Shown here piece after piece: positions 15,051-21,797 of a stretch of 41,508 nucleotides of DNA. Under the pieces are notes generated by a model. The model did not search any database, was not told the origin of the DNA, and saw only the letters and a list, made by a program, of their open reading frames with translations. How positions within the stretch are numbered: position 1 is the first letter of the stretch; each line of letters opens with the position of its first letter. Location of the stretch: positions 1-41,508 of the forward strand of contig CAYJWY010000005.1 in NCBI GenBank assembly GCA_964374035.1, read 5' to 3'. The translations under genes were made by a program, and so were the position numbers. The stretch is from CALRGL01 sp964374035 (GTDB lineage Bacteria; Patescibacteriota; Patescibacteriia; UBA9934; GWF2-40-263).

Positions 15051-15053
15051 TCT

Positions 15054-15641
15054 TTATCCTTCTACCTGCGAGTCGTCTTCGTCTCCGAATCCGACTTCCT
15101 CTTCCTCACCTTCTTCAACTTCCTCACCATCTTCCATCTCTTCGCCTTCTTCTGCGTTCTCCATGAAGAGCTGAATGAGTGCGTCCATTTTTTTGTTCAA
15201 GGTCTTGAGTTGCTTCACGATCTCGTCGCTACCGCCCATCGATGCCACAGCTCGATGAGCTGGCTTGTCGAAGGAGCGTGGTCGCTCTGCGCGATCGCCG
15301 CCGCCGAAGCGGGAGCTTTGTCCAGCGTCTTCCGGCTTGCGGAAGCAGTCGCGGCAATACACAGGCTTTTCACCGTTTGGGCGAAATGGAACCTCGCACA
15401 CGGCGTTACAAGCGGCGCAGGTTGCGCGATGCATTTCTGGTCGCTCGCGATCGTTATCGCGTTGCCAACCACCACCGCCGCCACCACCGAAGCTTCGGCC
15501 ACCTCCACCAAACTTGCGAGGACCGCCCGAGCTTGCGCCACCGCGGTAACCGCCTCCACCATATCCCCCACCCGAGCTAGAGCCACCGCGACCGTAGCCA
15601 CCGGAGCTCTTTCGATCTCCACCACCAAAAAAATTCTTCAT
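15054..15641 (-). CDS. Gly-rich zinc-ribbon protein (CxxC...CxxC)
   Basis: 195 residues in three parts. Residues 1-60 are Gly/Arg/Ser-rich with RGG-like repeats. Residues 70-105 carry a zinc ribbon: ATCAACNAVCEVPFRP and KPVYCRDCF. After a spacer there is a short helix (DEIVKQLKTLNKKMDALIQLF) and a very acidic tail. Proteins of this kind are common in CPR genomes and of unknown function; RGG-like parts and a ribbon suggest nucleic-acid binding, which is inference. Low complexity makes the exact repeat number prone to assembly error. Confidence 0.85.
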   Translation of the reverse strand: MKNFFGGGDRKSSGGYGRGGSSSGGGYGGGGYRGGASSGGPRKFGGGGRSFGGGGGGGWQRDNDRERPEMHRATCAACNAVCEVPFRPNGEKPVYCRDCFRKPEDAGQSSRFGGGDRAERPRSFDKPAHRAVASMGGSDEIVKQLKTLNKKMDALIQLFMENAEEGEEMEDGEEVEEGEEEEVGFGDEDDSQVEG

Positions 15642-15672
15642 ATGTTCTTTCTAACCGAGAGACCGAGGCCTC

Positions 15673-17130
15673 TTACTTTATTAATGTCGACAAATCTAAC
15701 GTACTGTCGAACCGAATGTGTTTCACAAAATCTTCTGCGTGGCTCACCACGAGCATGCATCCCTGATAATCGTTCAACGCTTTTGCGATGACGGGGAGAT
15801 GGCGGAAGTTAATATGATTTGTCGGCTCATCGAACATGAGCAGTCCCGGCTCTTGTAGCACGAAGCGTGCGAAACAGAGGAGCCCCTTTTGTCCTTCAGA
15901 AAGCGCACCGACCGGAGTCGCGAGCGCGTCACCGTCGAGCAGGAACCGTGCGCCGACACGACGAATCGTTTCGTTGTCTGGTACGTCCATCATCGATTCC
16001 AGCGACGCGTACGCACTCTGAGAAAAATCAAGTCCGGAAAAATCCTGCTTGTAATACCCTACTTTTACACCGCTCGTAATCATTGCTCCAGGGTCACTGC
16101 CCTGTGCAAGTGTTCTAAGCAGTGTACTTTTTCCAATGCCGTTTGGTCCGGCAATAAGCATGTGATATCCGCGTCGAAGGACGAGCTCGAGCGCGGCCGT
16201 GTGTGGCTCGTGATCGAGAATCACTTTGACGCTGTACAGACGCACGATCGGTTCCGGAAACGTTTGCGCCGGGATCGTGAAATCCGTAATCGTGCGATCG
16301 TCGCGTCGAACATCGACCATGTTCTCTTCGGCTTCCGCCACTTCATCACGCAACTTGCTTGCGAGCTTACGCATCTTTCCACCCTTGTGCGCAAAGAAGT
16401 TCACTTTATCTTTGCGATCCTGAATGGTTTTCAAGAGCTGGGCATTCTTTGCGCGATCGCGCTCAAGACGAGCCGCGATCTCTTCCACCACGTCCGTATA
16501 GTTCCCATCATACTTTTCAACCTTGCCTGTGAAGACGTCCAAGTGGAGCACGCCCTCGGTAAAGCTGTTCAAGAAATCCGCATCGTGGGAAATAACGAGC
16601 ACGGTCTTTGGATACATGATCAGAAACATCGTGAGATGATCGATGCCGTCGCGATCAAGATTGTTGGTTGGCTCATCGAGCAATAGGATGTCCGGCTCTT
16701 GAATGAGCGCGAAGGCTAGCAGTAAACGCGCTTGTTGTCCACCCGAGAACTCCCCGACAAGCTTCTCAAGCGGAGCCATGAGATTCACGACTTCAAGGAC
16801 GTCCTTGATGCGCTTGTCGATATTACGAGGAACCTCGCTGAAGGCATGCGAGAAATAATCCCGCACGTTTTCCGTGAGATGCTCGCGCGCCATCACCTGT
16901 TTGGCCGTCGCAATCGTCGCACTGCCGAGGGTGTGAACGGCTCCTTTATCCGGCTTGAGTTCGCCTGTAATCAACTTAAAGATGGTGGACTTACCCGCCC
17001 CGTTTTGACCCATGAGCGTGAGCTTCACATTCTCACGAACGGAAAAGCTCGCCTCATCGAGAATCGGGTTTTCGGACTGATAGCCGAAGGACACGTCTTC
17101 AAATCGGACAATGACATTGCTTTGTGACAT
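15673..17130 (-). CDS. ABC-F family ATPase
   Basis: Two ABC ATPase domains in one soluble chain with no membrane part, so an ABC-F ribosome-associated factor. Domain 1: Walker A GQNGAGKST, signature FSGGQQARLLLA, Walker B ILLLDEPTNNLD. Linker: charged helix (AARLERDRAKNAQLLKTIQD...KMRKLASKLRDEV). Domain 2: GPNGIGKST, LSEGQKGLLCFARF, LLMFDEPTNHIN. ABC-F proteins act on the ribosomal E site as translation factors or antibiotic protection; which applies here is unknown. The second signature (LSEGQ) lacks the usual LSGG. I start at MSQSNVIV (ATG 17128-17130); a start seven codons earlier is possible. Neither has a Shine-Dalgarno. Confidence 0.93.
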   Translation of the reverse strand: MSQSNVIVRFEDVSFGYQSENPILDEASFSVRENVKLTLMGQNGAGKSTIFKLITGELKPDKGAVHTLGSATIATAKQVMAREHLTENVRDYFSHAFSEVPRNIDKRIKDVLEVVNLMAPLEKLVGEFSGGQQARLLLAFALIQEPDILLLDEPTNNLDRDGIDHLTMFLIMYPKTVLVISHDADFLNSFTEGVLHLDVFTGKVEKYDGNYTDVVEEIAARLERDRAKNAQLLKTIQDRKDKVNFFAHKGGKMRKLASKLRDEVAEAEENMVDVRRDDRTITDFTIPAQTFPEPIVRLYSVKVILDHEPHTAALELVLRRGYHMLIAGPNGIGKSTLLRTLAQGSDPGAMITSGVKVGYYKQDFSGLDFSQSAYASLESMMDVPDNETIRRVGARFLLDGDALATPVGALSEGQKGLLCFARFVLQEPGLLMFDEPTNHINFRHLPVIAKALNDYQGCMLVVSHAEDFVKHIRFDSTLDLSTLIK

Positions 17131-17213
17131 AGCAAGGCTGGAGGATAGCACGGTTTTGGGATTTTGGCGAGGGGCGTAGCTGGCGAAAAAATTTCGTGAT
17201 AAGATGGTCGTGT

Positions 17214-17784
17214 ATGGAGCAGGAACAAAAACTCAATGAAATTCTTCTTGCCATTAAGGCAAATACTCTTGCGATCGAACAAAACAGTAATTCAATCGCG
17301 CNNNNNNNNNNNNNNNNNNNNNNNNNNNNNNNNNNNNNNNNNNNNNNNNNNNNNNNNNNNNNNNNNNNNNNNNNNNNNNNNNNNNNNNNNNNNNNNNNNN
17401 NAGAACAGTAGTTCGATCGAACAGAACAGTAATTCAATCGCGCAGAACAGTAGTTCGATCGAACAGAACAGTAATTCAATCGCGCAGAACAGTAGTTCAA
17501 TTGACCGTATCGAATCCTCGATCGAAAAGATTCAAATCACGATCAGTGGAATGCAAACAGCGATCGAGGACACTCGAGAGATGGTTGAATTTTTGAAAGA
17601 CAATACGGTCATGAGACAAGAATTCGAGGAAAAAATCTCGGAATTACGAAACGAGATTATCACACATGCGGACGGATTCGTCGGTCTCCATAAATATTCT
17701 GAGATCGAAATCGTTGCCCCGCGAGCAAAAACCGATCGCCTGGTAGAACACGTCCAGCAACTTGCGAATCATTTACAGTATTGA
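17214..17784 (+). CDS. Heptad-repeat coiled-coil protein interrupted by a gap
   Basis: Begins MEQEQKLNEILLAIKANTLAIEQNSNSIA, then the assembly gap, then continues QNSSSIEQNSNSIA repeats, IDRIESSIEKIQITISGMQT and a C-terminal part ending HVQQLANHLQY. The repeat is 7 residues (QNSSSIE / QNSNSIA alternating, a 42-bp DNA period), with Ile spacing suited to a coiled coil. The two sides of the gap are in different frames with 100 N, but that N count is arbitrary, so one intact gene with an unknown number of repeats is the simplest reading. No signal peptide. It resembles short coiled-coil proteins of unknown function common in CPR. A terminator follows at 17797. Confidence 0.75.
17302..17401. other. 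Assembly gap (100 N) inside a tandem repeat
   Basis: Exactly 100 N with copies of the same 21-bp unit on both sides; the array length could not be assembled. Confidence 0.95.
17402..17500. repeat. Coding tandem repeat, 21/42-bp period
   Basis: Alternating units AACAGTAGTTCGATCGAACAG and AACAGTAATTCAATCGCGCA(G); also present at 17281-17301 left of the gap. It encodes alternating heptapeptides. The period is uniform and there are no variable spacers, so it is not a CRISPR array. Confidence 0.9.
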
Positions 17785-17796
17785 GTCGTAAGGATG

Positions 17797-17828
17797 ACAG
17801 TCTCTTGCGAGAGACTGTTTATTGTTTT
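17797..17828 (+). terminator. Intrinsic terminator after the coiled-coil gene
   Basis: Perfect 9-bp stem ACAGTCTCT (17797-17805) and AGAGACTGT (17810-17818), loop TGCG, followed by TTTATTGTTTT. Confidence 0.88.
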
Positions 17829-17845
17829 CGATCGAAAAAGACAAA

Positions 17846-17875
17846 ACCCGCCGTCGCTGTGTAGCTATGGCGGGT
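17846..17875 (-). terminator. Terminator of the 17912-18940 gene (hairpin family C)
   Basis: On the minus strand ACCCGCC...GGCGGGT is followed by TTTGTCTTTTT. Its interior (CGCT, four bases, AGCTATGG on the plus strand) is shared with hairpins at 19088 and 19517. Confidence 0.82.
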
Positions 17876-17911
17876 CGAAATCCGAGTTGCGCGGAGTGTG
17901 CGTCTCGGGGA

Positions 17912-18940
17912 CTAGCGAATCGTGGCGTGATGATCCCAATACTCGACCGCGGCGAGGTAGGCCTCGCGGTTGAGTGGGACGCCGGAGCCGCCCTCCTCCT
18001 TTCCGAGCGCGTTGCGCATCATCGCCATGGGCGACATCGGCGACTCGCAGGGCAGAAGCTCGCCGTTGATCGAGACGATTCCCCACGGCTCGTCGGGGAC
18101 GTCGCTGGTGATGGCGGGGTTCGTCGCGCCCTCCGCGTCGAGTTGCTCGCGCGTGTACAACACGAGGTCGAGCCACTCGGCCACGGGCGCCTCGAGGCCC
18201 TCGAACCAGCGCGTGAGCACTGGCAGTTCGCCCTCGCGCCGCGCCTCGTAGCCGGTGCGCAGCAGGTGCGCGTTCTCCGGCGTGATGCGCGCGATACCGG
18301 CCTTGGTCGGCGACGTGTTCTGGATGAACAAGTGCTTGCAGAACGGCGCGTAGCCGTCCTTCAACTCGGCGCCGGACTCGAGGGTCTGATTCGCGAGCGC
18401 GACCAGTTGTTCCACCGTGGCACCGACAACACGCGTGCCGCCGAAGAGGGGGTTGGCGAAGTGACGGCCGACGGCGAACATCGTGATCCCGATCTGCCTG
18501 TTCGCGGCGTCGAGCGCGTTGAGCTGGGCGTCGACCAGATCGAGGGCCTCGGCGGCCTTCGGGCACCAATCGCGCAGGAAGGCCATGGCGCTCGGAACCG
18601 AGACGCCGAGCGCAACCGAAACGTCGAGCCAGGTGTCGACGGGCGCGCTGCCACTGACGGCGATGCGGAGCCCCTCGATGAACCGGCCGGTCTCCCAGCC
18701 GTCCCAGCCGGCGATGGCGCGGACGCCGGCGGCGAGTTCGAGACGGAACGTGGTGTGCGACCACTTTCCGTTCTTCACGTAACTCGTGCCACGGACGTCG
18801 ACCAATCCGGGGAGACTCTTACCGCTGAAACGCGTGATCGAATCCCCCTTGATCAGGAGGAGCCAGGCGTTGCGACCGCGGGAACCTTGGCCGTTGGACC
18901 AGGTCATGGAGTTGGGGGCGGAGGGCGTTCCGTCGAACAT
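17912..18940 (-). CDS. Hypothetical GC-rich protein (orphan single-gene cassette)
   Basis: 343 residues, no family recognised. G+C is visibly far higher than in flanking core genes, with GCG, GAC, CTC and CGC codons dominating, which suggests transfer or a distinct codon regime. The start at ATG 18938-18940 (MFDGTPSAPNSMTW) follows AAAGGA by six bases; the open frame upstream of it lies in repeat-bearing leader. The sequence has hydrophobic helical runs but no clear membrane span or signal peptide (SITRFSGKSLPGLVDVRGTS, RFIEGLRIAVSGSAPVDTWLD, MAFLRDWCPKAAEALDL). A strong promoter on this strand lies about 680 bases upstream. Terminated at 17875. Confidence 0.72.
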   Translation of the reverse strand: MFDGTPSAPNSMTWSNGQGSRGRNAWLLLIKGDSITRFSGKSLPGLVDVRGTSYVKNGKWSHTTFRLELAAGVRAIAGWDGWETGRFIEGLRIAVSGSAPVDTWLDVSVALGVSVPSAMAFLRDWCPKAAEALDLVDAQLNALDAANRQIGITMFAVGRHFANPLFGGTRVVGATVEQLVALANQTLESGAELKDGYAPFCKHLFIQNTSPTKAGIARITPENAHLLRTGYEARREGELPVLTRWFEGLEAPVAEWLDLVLYTREQLDAEGATNPAITSDVPDEPWGIVSINGELLPCESPMSPMAMMRNALGKEEGGSGVPLNREAYLAAVEYWDHHATIR

Positions 18941-19087
18941 TCTCTTTCCTTTCTCTCTTGCTCGTGCCCATGCAAACGGTCGAACGTGACCTTCGGACGG
19001 TGGCGAACGCCGGTGTCCTATTTGCGGGAGCCTGAGCGGATGGAACTTCTCATCGCGCACCATCGATCTGATGCGAGAGTTAGAAGT

Positions 19088-19119
19088 CCCCACCGTCGCT
19101 CAAGAGAGCTATGGTGGGG
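19088..19119. repeat. Hairpin repeat, family C
   Basis: CCCCACC (19088-19094) pairs with GGTGGGG (19113-19119); the inner part is GTCGCT...AGCTATGG, as at 17846 and 19517. Confidence 0.75.
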
Positions 19120-19168
19120 CAGACCCGACCGTAGCGATGTGTTCGCGTTGGTCGGGAGCGTGGGAAGA

Positions 19169-19378
19169 GTGACCTCGTGGTTCCGCGAATCCCTTGCGCG
19201 GCGAGGTTGGTTCGATTACTCGANNNNNNNNNNNNNNNNNNNNNNNNNNNNNNNNNNNNNNNNNNNNNNNNNNNNNNNNNNNNNNNNNNNNNNNNNNNNN
19301 NNNNNNNNNNNNNNNNNNNNNNNGTGACCTCGTGGTTCCGCGAATCCCTTGCGCGGCGAGGTTGGTTCGATTACTCGA
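19169..19378. repeat. 55-bp direct repeat flanking a gap
   Basis: The same 55 bases lie at 19169-19223 and 19324-19378, either side of the 100-N gap. Each unit folds as a hairpin (ACCTCG..CCGCG / CGCGG.CGAGGT). Likely a collapsed tandem array. Confidence 0.9.
19224..19323. other. Assembly gap (100 N)
   Basis: Exactly 100 N between identical 55-bp repeats. Confidence 0.95.
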
Positions 19379-19516
19379 CGGATGCCTTTTCCTCGTGATT
19401 CTTTCTCGACAGGCCACGATCGACCTGCCAAGAAAGACTCACAAAAAAACACTCATGTCCGGGTTTCTTCAGAGAGAAGCAACACAAACATAAATGCATT
19501 TGTTTACCATCCCACA

Positions 19517-19545
19517 GTCCGCCTTCGCTAAAAGCTATGGCGGAC
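19517..19545. repeat. Hairpin repeat, family C
   Basis: GTCCGCC (19517-19523) pairs with GGCGGAC (19539-19545), with TTCGCT...AGCTATGG inside. Confidence 0.8.
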
Positions 19546-19617
19546 AAGTCGGGACCATGGATGGCTATGGCTCTCTCCCCAAATAATTGAAAGGATCGAA
19601 TCATTTACTGTGCTGGA

Positions 19618-19646
19618 AGTATAGCACTTTTTGAACCTTTTGTCAA
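19618..19646 (-). promoter_or_regulatory. Strong minus-strand promoter upstream of the 17912-18940 gene
   Basis: Minus-strand TTGACA (19641-19646), 17-bp spacer, TATACT (19618-19623). The -35 context TTGACAAAAGG is the same as at 24218. Confidence 0.8.
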
Positions 19647-19685
19647 ACAATAATCGTGGAAAAATGCTGAAAAGACTGTTATTTT

Positions 19686-19716
19686 AAGAAAAAAGAGTAT
19701 TCAATCGTGAACACTC
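19686..19716 (-). terminator. Terminator of the 19717-20346 gene
   Basis: On the minus strand GAGTGTTC (19709-19716), loop ACGATT, GAATACTC (19695-19702), then six T. The stem starts right after the stop codon. Confidence 0.85.
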
Positions 19717-20346
19717 TCAAGCGTCTGTCCAGAGAAGTTTTGGCAAATCTGGTTTTCTTGCGGTCATGAACCCGAGGTGAGGATGTTGGTCACCGCGTTG
19801 CCACGGATCGAGTCGAAGTCGGTATTCCGTAAACGGTCCAACCACGATTGGCTCGAGCTGTAAACTGACGTCATGACTGCGAACGCAGAATTGGCTGAGC
19901 AGTTTATAGCGACGTGTGTGCTCGTAGAGCAAAACAGCGTAGACGATTTGTCGAGCGGAAAGCGTTGTTTCCTTATCGTTATCAACGAGCGCACACTGTT
20001 CGTTCCACGACTTCCCAAACGAGTCAACGAGCGGGTGACGAGCAATGAGTCGCCAGCACGCTGGCTCGTGTTTTGTGACAAATGCCTCGTCTTCAAACAC
20101 AGACTTCATTTTGAGAACCCAGCTATGTCGACGCAACATAGCCAGTGAAAGCCCTGTGTCGGCAACGAGAATATGAGATTGTTTGCACTGTCGTAGCGTC
20201 TGCAAACAGTAGGGAACCTCTTGAAGACCTGGAATGCCTGCAAGGCATGTTTTGCCCAACAAGCAGGAAACCTCGGGAACTCCAAGCATGTTTCGACCCA
20301 TAATAGCACGAGCCAATCCATGCGATGGATGGATCATGTGTTGCAT
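19717..20346 (-). CDS. Hypothetical protein (orphan single-gene cassette)
   Basis: About 209 residues, family not recognised. It has a run of cysteines near the N-terminus (VSCLLGKTCLAGI, PYCLQTLRQCKQ), then QSHILVADTGLSLAMLRRHSWVL and a C-terminal part rich in Trp, His and Pro (RLDPWQRGDQHPHLGFMTARKP). No membrane span. AGGA (20352-20355) lies five bases before ATG 20344-20346; GTG 20347-20349 is an alternative. A possible promoter starts TTGACG at 20433-20438 with a weak -10. The terminator begins immediately after the stop codon. Confidence 0.68.
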   Translation of the reverse strand: MQHMIHPSHGLARAIMGRNMLGVPEVSCLLGKTCLAGIPGLQEVPYCLQTLRQCKQSHILVADTGLSLAMLRRHSWVLKMKSVFEDEAFVTKHEPACWRLIARHPLVDSFGKSWNEQCALVDNDKETTLSARQIVYAVLLYEHTRRYKLLSQFCVRSHDVSLQLEPIVVGPFTEYRLRLDPWQRGDQHPHLGFMTARKPDLPKLLWTDA

Positions 20347-20409
20347 CACTGTCCTATCACGTAATGAGATTTATTGCTCCGCACCTACACAAAGCAGGTG
20401 AGAAAGTCT

Positions 20410-20438
20410 TTCCTACGTGTTTTTAACGATTCCGTCAA
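20410..20438 (-). promoter_or_regulatory. Possible promoter of the 19717-20346 gene
   Basis: Minus-strand TTGACG (20433-20438), 17-bp spacer, weak TAGGAA (20410-20415). The context TTGACGGAATC matches the promoter at 9918. Confidence 0.4.
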
Positions 20439-20502
20439 CAGTCTCAAACTCAAAAAGATATCAACAACAATCCCCGATCGAATCGAAACGTCTGTGAAAA
20501 TG

Positions 20503-21771
20503 TCACCAGTCCATCCTGCAAAGCAAGGTATTGGCATGTAGCGGCTCGGCCATAATATCCTTGACGGCTCGTTCCATGCGCATCGACTGGGAACCTTTGA
20601 TTAAGACGACGTCTCCCTTTTTTACATGTTGATCGAGCCAGCGCCCAGCCTCCACGGCATCGCCGAAGTGTTCGGTGTGATCCTCATTCATGCCGGCTTC
20701 GATCGCGGCGCGACGGGCTTCACCCATTGGTTCACCTACCGCGATAAACAAGTCGGCGACCTCAGCCACGCGCATACCGATCTCTCGATGCGCGTCATCA
20801 CTGTAGCGTCCGAGCTCTGCCATGGTGCCAAGCACCGCGATGCGACGTGCGCCTTCCACGACGTGAAATTCTTTGAGGACTTCGAGCGCGGCGACCATCG
20901 ATGCGGGCGCGGCGTTGTAACTTGCGTCGATGATAAGTGAGCCTTTGATTCCTGCGATAGGATTCATGCGGCCGGGATACGATTGAATCTCGCCGACCTT
21001 CGATAAAATTTCTTCGTTGTTCAGGCCGAGATGTTTTGCAACCGCGACCGCAGCGAGCACGGCCGTAATCGTTTGACGGCCAAGCACGTTGTCGATCGCG
21101 AGCAAAAGATCATCGTGATCTTTCAGGTGAACCTGCGCGGTGACTTGCGAAAACTTTTCACCGGGTTCGAACGAAAAATCTTCTCGCGTCCACACGTCGT
21201 AGTCGGAGGCTCGCACATCGGCCTGCGCACTGAAGCCGTACGTCACGATCGGGGCCGACGCATGACCGGACGCGCCAATGACGCGCGCATCGTCTGCGTT
21301 CAAAATACACAGCCCCGTCGACGGAACACAAGCGAGGAGATGGGCTTTCTCTTCCACGAGCGCCTCGACAGAAGCGAACTGCTCGGCGTGCACGGGCGAA
21401 ATCGCGGTCATCACGGCGATGGAGGGTGAGACGATGTCGCACAACTGCTTCATGTCGTCTGGATGATCGATGCCGTATTCCAGAACGAAAACTTTTGGGA
21501 GAGACTTCGGTGTTGAAAAAAGAATCGAAAGCCAGCCGAGGATCGACTTCTTTGGAGAAACTTTTCCGAGAATCGTGAGAGGCAACCCAAACTCGTTATT
21601 ATAATTTTTAATGTTCGGCGCAACATCAAACTTCGCCGAAAGAATGGTGGCGATCACATTACGCGTGGACGTCTTGCCAACCGAACCCGTGACACCAATG
21701 ATGAGCGGTTTGTGGAGTGCGACGAGACGCTTGGCTTTCTTCGCAAGCTGACGCTGAATAAATTGTTTCAT
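20503..21771 (-). CDS. murF: UDP-MurNAc-tripeptide--D-Ala-D-Ala ligase (MurF-like)
   Basis: Mur ligase that adds D-Ala-D-Ala in the cytoplasmic stage of peptidoglycan synthesis. 422 residues with the ATP-binding loop VTGSVGKTST (about residues 27-36), NYNNEFGLPLTIL, the FVLEYGIDHPDDM segment, SYPGRMNP and the third-domain DASYNAAPASM and VLGTMAELG that are characteristic of MurF. It stands 26 bp downstream of the PBP gene, as in many division and cell-wall clusters. The N-terminal UDP-binding domain is short, which is usual for CPR MurF. No Shine-Dalgarno. Confidence 0.92.
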   Translation of the reverse strand: MKQFIQRQLAKKAKRLVALHKPLIIGVTGSVGKTSTRNVIATILSAKFDVAPNIKNYNNEFGLPLTILGKVSPKKSILGWLSILFSTPKSLPKVFVLEYGIDHPDDMKQLCDIVSPSIAVMTAISPVHAEQFASVEALVEEKAHLLACVPSTGLCILNADDARVIGASGHASAPIVTYGFSAQADVRASDYDVWTREDFSFEPGEKFSQVTAQVHLKDHDDLLLAIDNVLGRQTITAVLAAVAVAKHLGLNNEEILSKVGEIQSYPGRMNPIAGIKGSLIIDASYNAAPASMVAALEVLKEFHVVEGARRIAVLGTMAELGRYSDDAHREIGMRVAEVADLFIAVGEPMGEARRAAIEAGMNEDHTEHFGDAVEAGRWLDQHVKKGDVVLIKGSQSMRMERAVKDIMAEPLHANTLLCRMDW

Positions 21772-21797
21772 ACTAGCTTTATCACTTTATCACTCCC

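Larger units (their letters stand above)
14766..15053. repeat. Intergenic stretch: diverged direct repeats and a 10-N gap
   Basis: Copy one (about 14788-14885) and copy two (about 14957-15050) share a TTAACCCCA...CCACTGCGTATT block followed by an A-rich arm, GCAC and TTTCGCC, the second ending as a full terminator. The gap at 14886-14895 cuts copy one inside its hairpin loop. Right after the gap GGAGG precedes ATG 14909 by eight bases, but the frame soon runs into the repeat, so I treat it as a remnant and not a gene. Confidence 0.6.
18941..19617 (-). other. Long untranslated leader or ncRNA region with repeated hairpins
   Basis: Between the promoter at 19618-19646 and the gene starting at 18940 there is about 680 bases (including an assembly gap) with no convincing gene. 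It holds two family C hairpins (19088-19119, 19517-19545) and two copies of a 55-bp hairpin unit beside the gap. One frame of 77 codons begins at 19604 only about ten bases after the predicted RNA start and contains a family C hairpin; I do not call it. Confidence 0.55.

Noticed and set aside
14913..15791. Plus-strand frame over the zinc-ribbon gene
   Set aside because: Antisense of the Gly-rich and CxxC coding sequence, which has clear motifs on the minus strand.
17402..17500. Possible CRISPR array
   Set aside because: Units follow one another with no variable spacers and encode a heptad repeat.
17822..19327. Long plus-strand open frame
   Set aside because: It lies opposite a GC-rich minus-strand gene with a good Shine-Dalgarno, crosses a gap and has a biased Arg/Gly/Val composition typical of an antisense shadow.
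19169..19378. Possible CRISPR array around the gap
   Set aside because: Only two 55-bp copies are seen, no spacer can be defined and there are no cas genes; a collapsed tandem repeat explains it.
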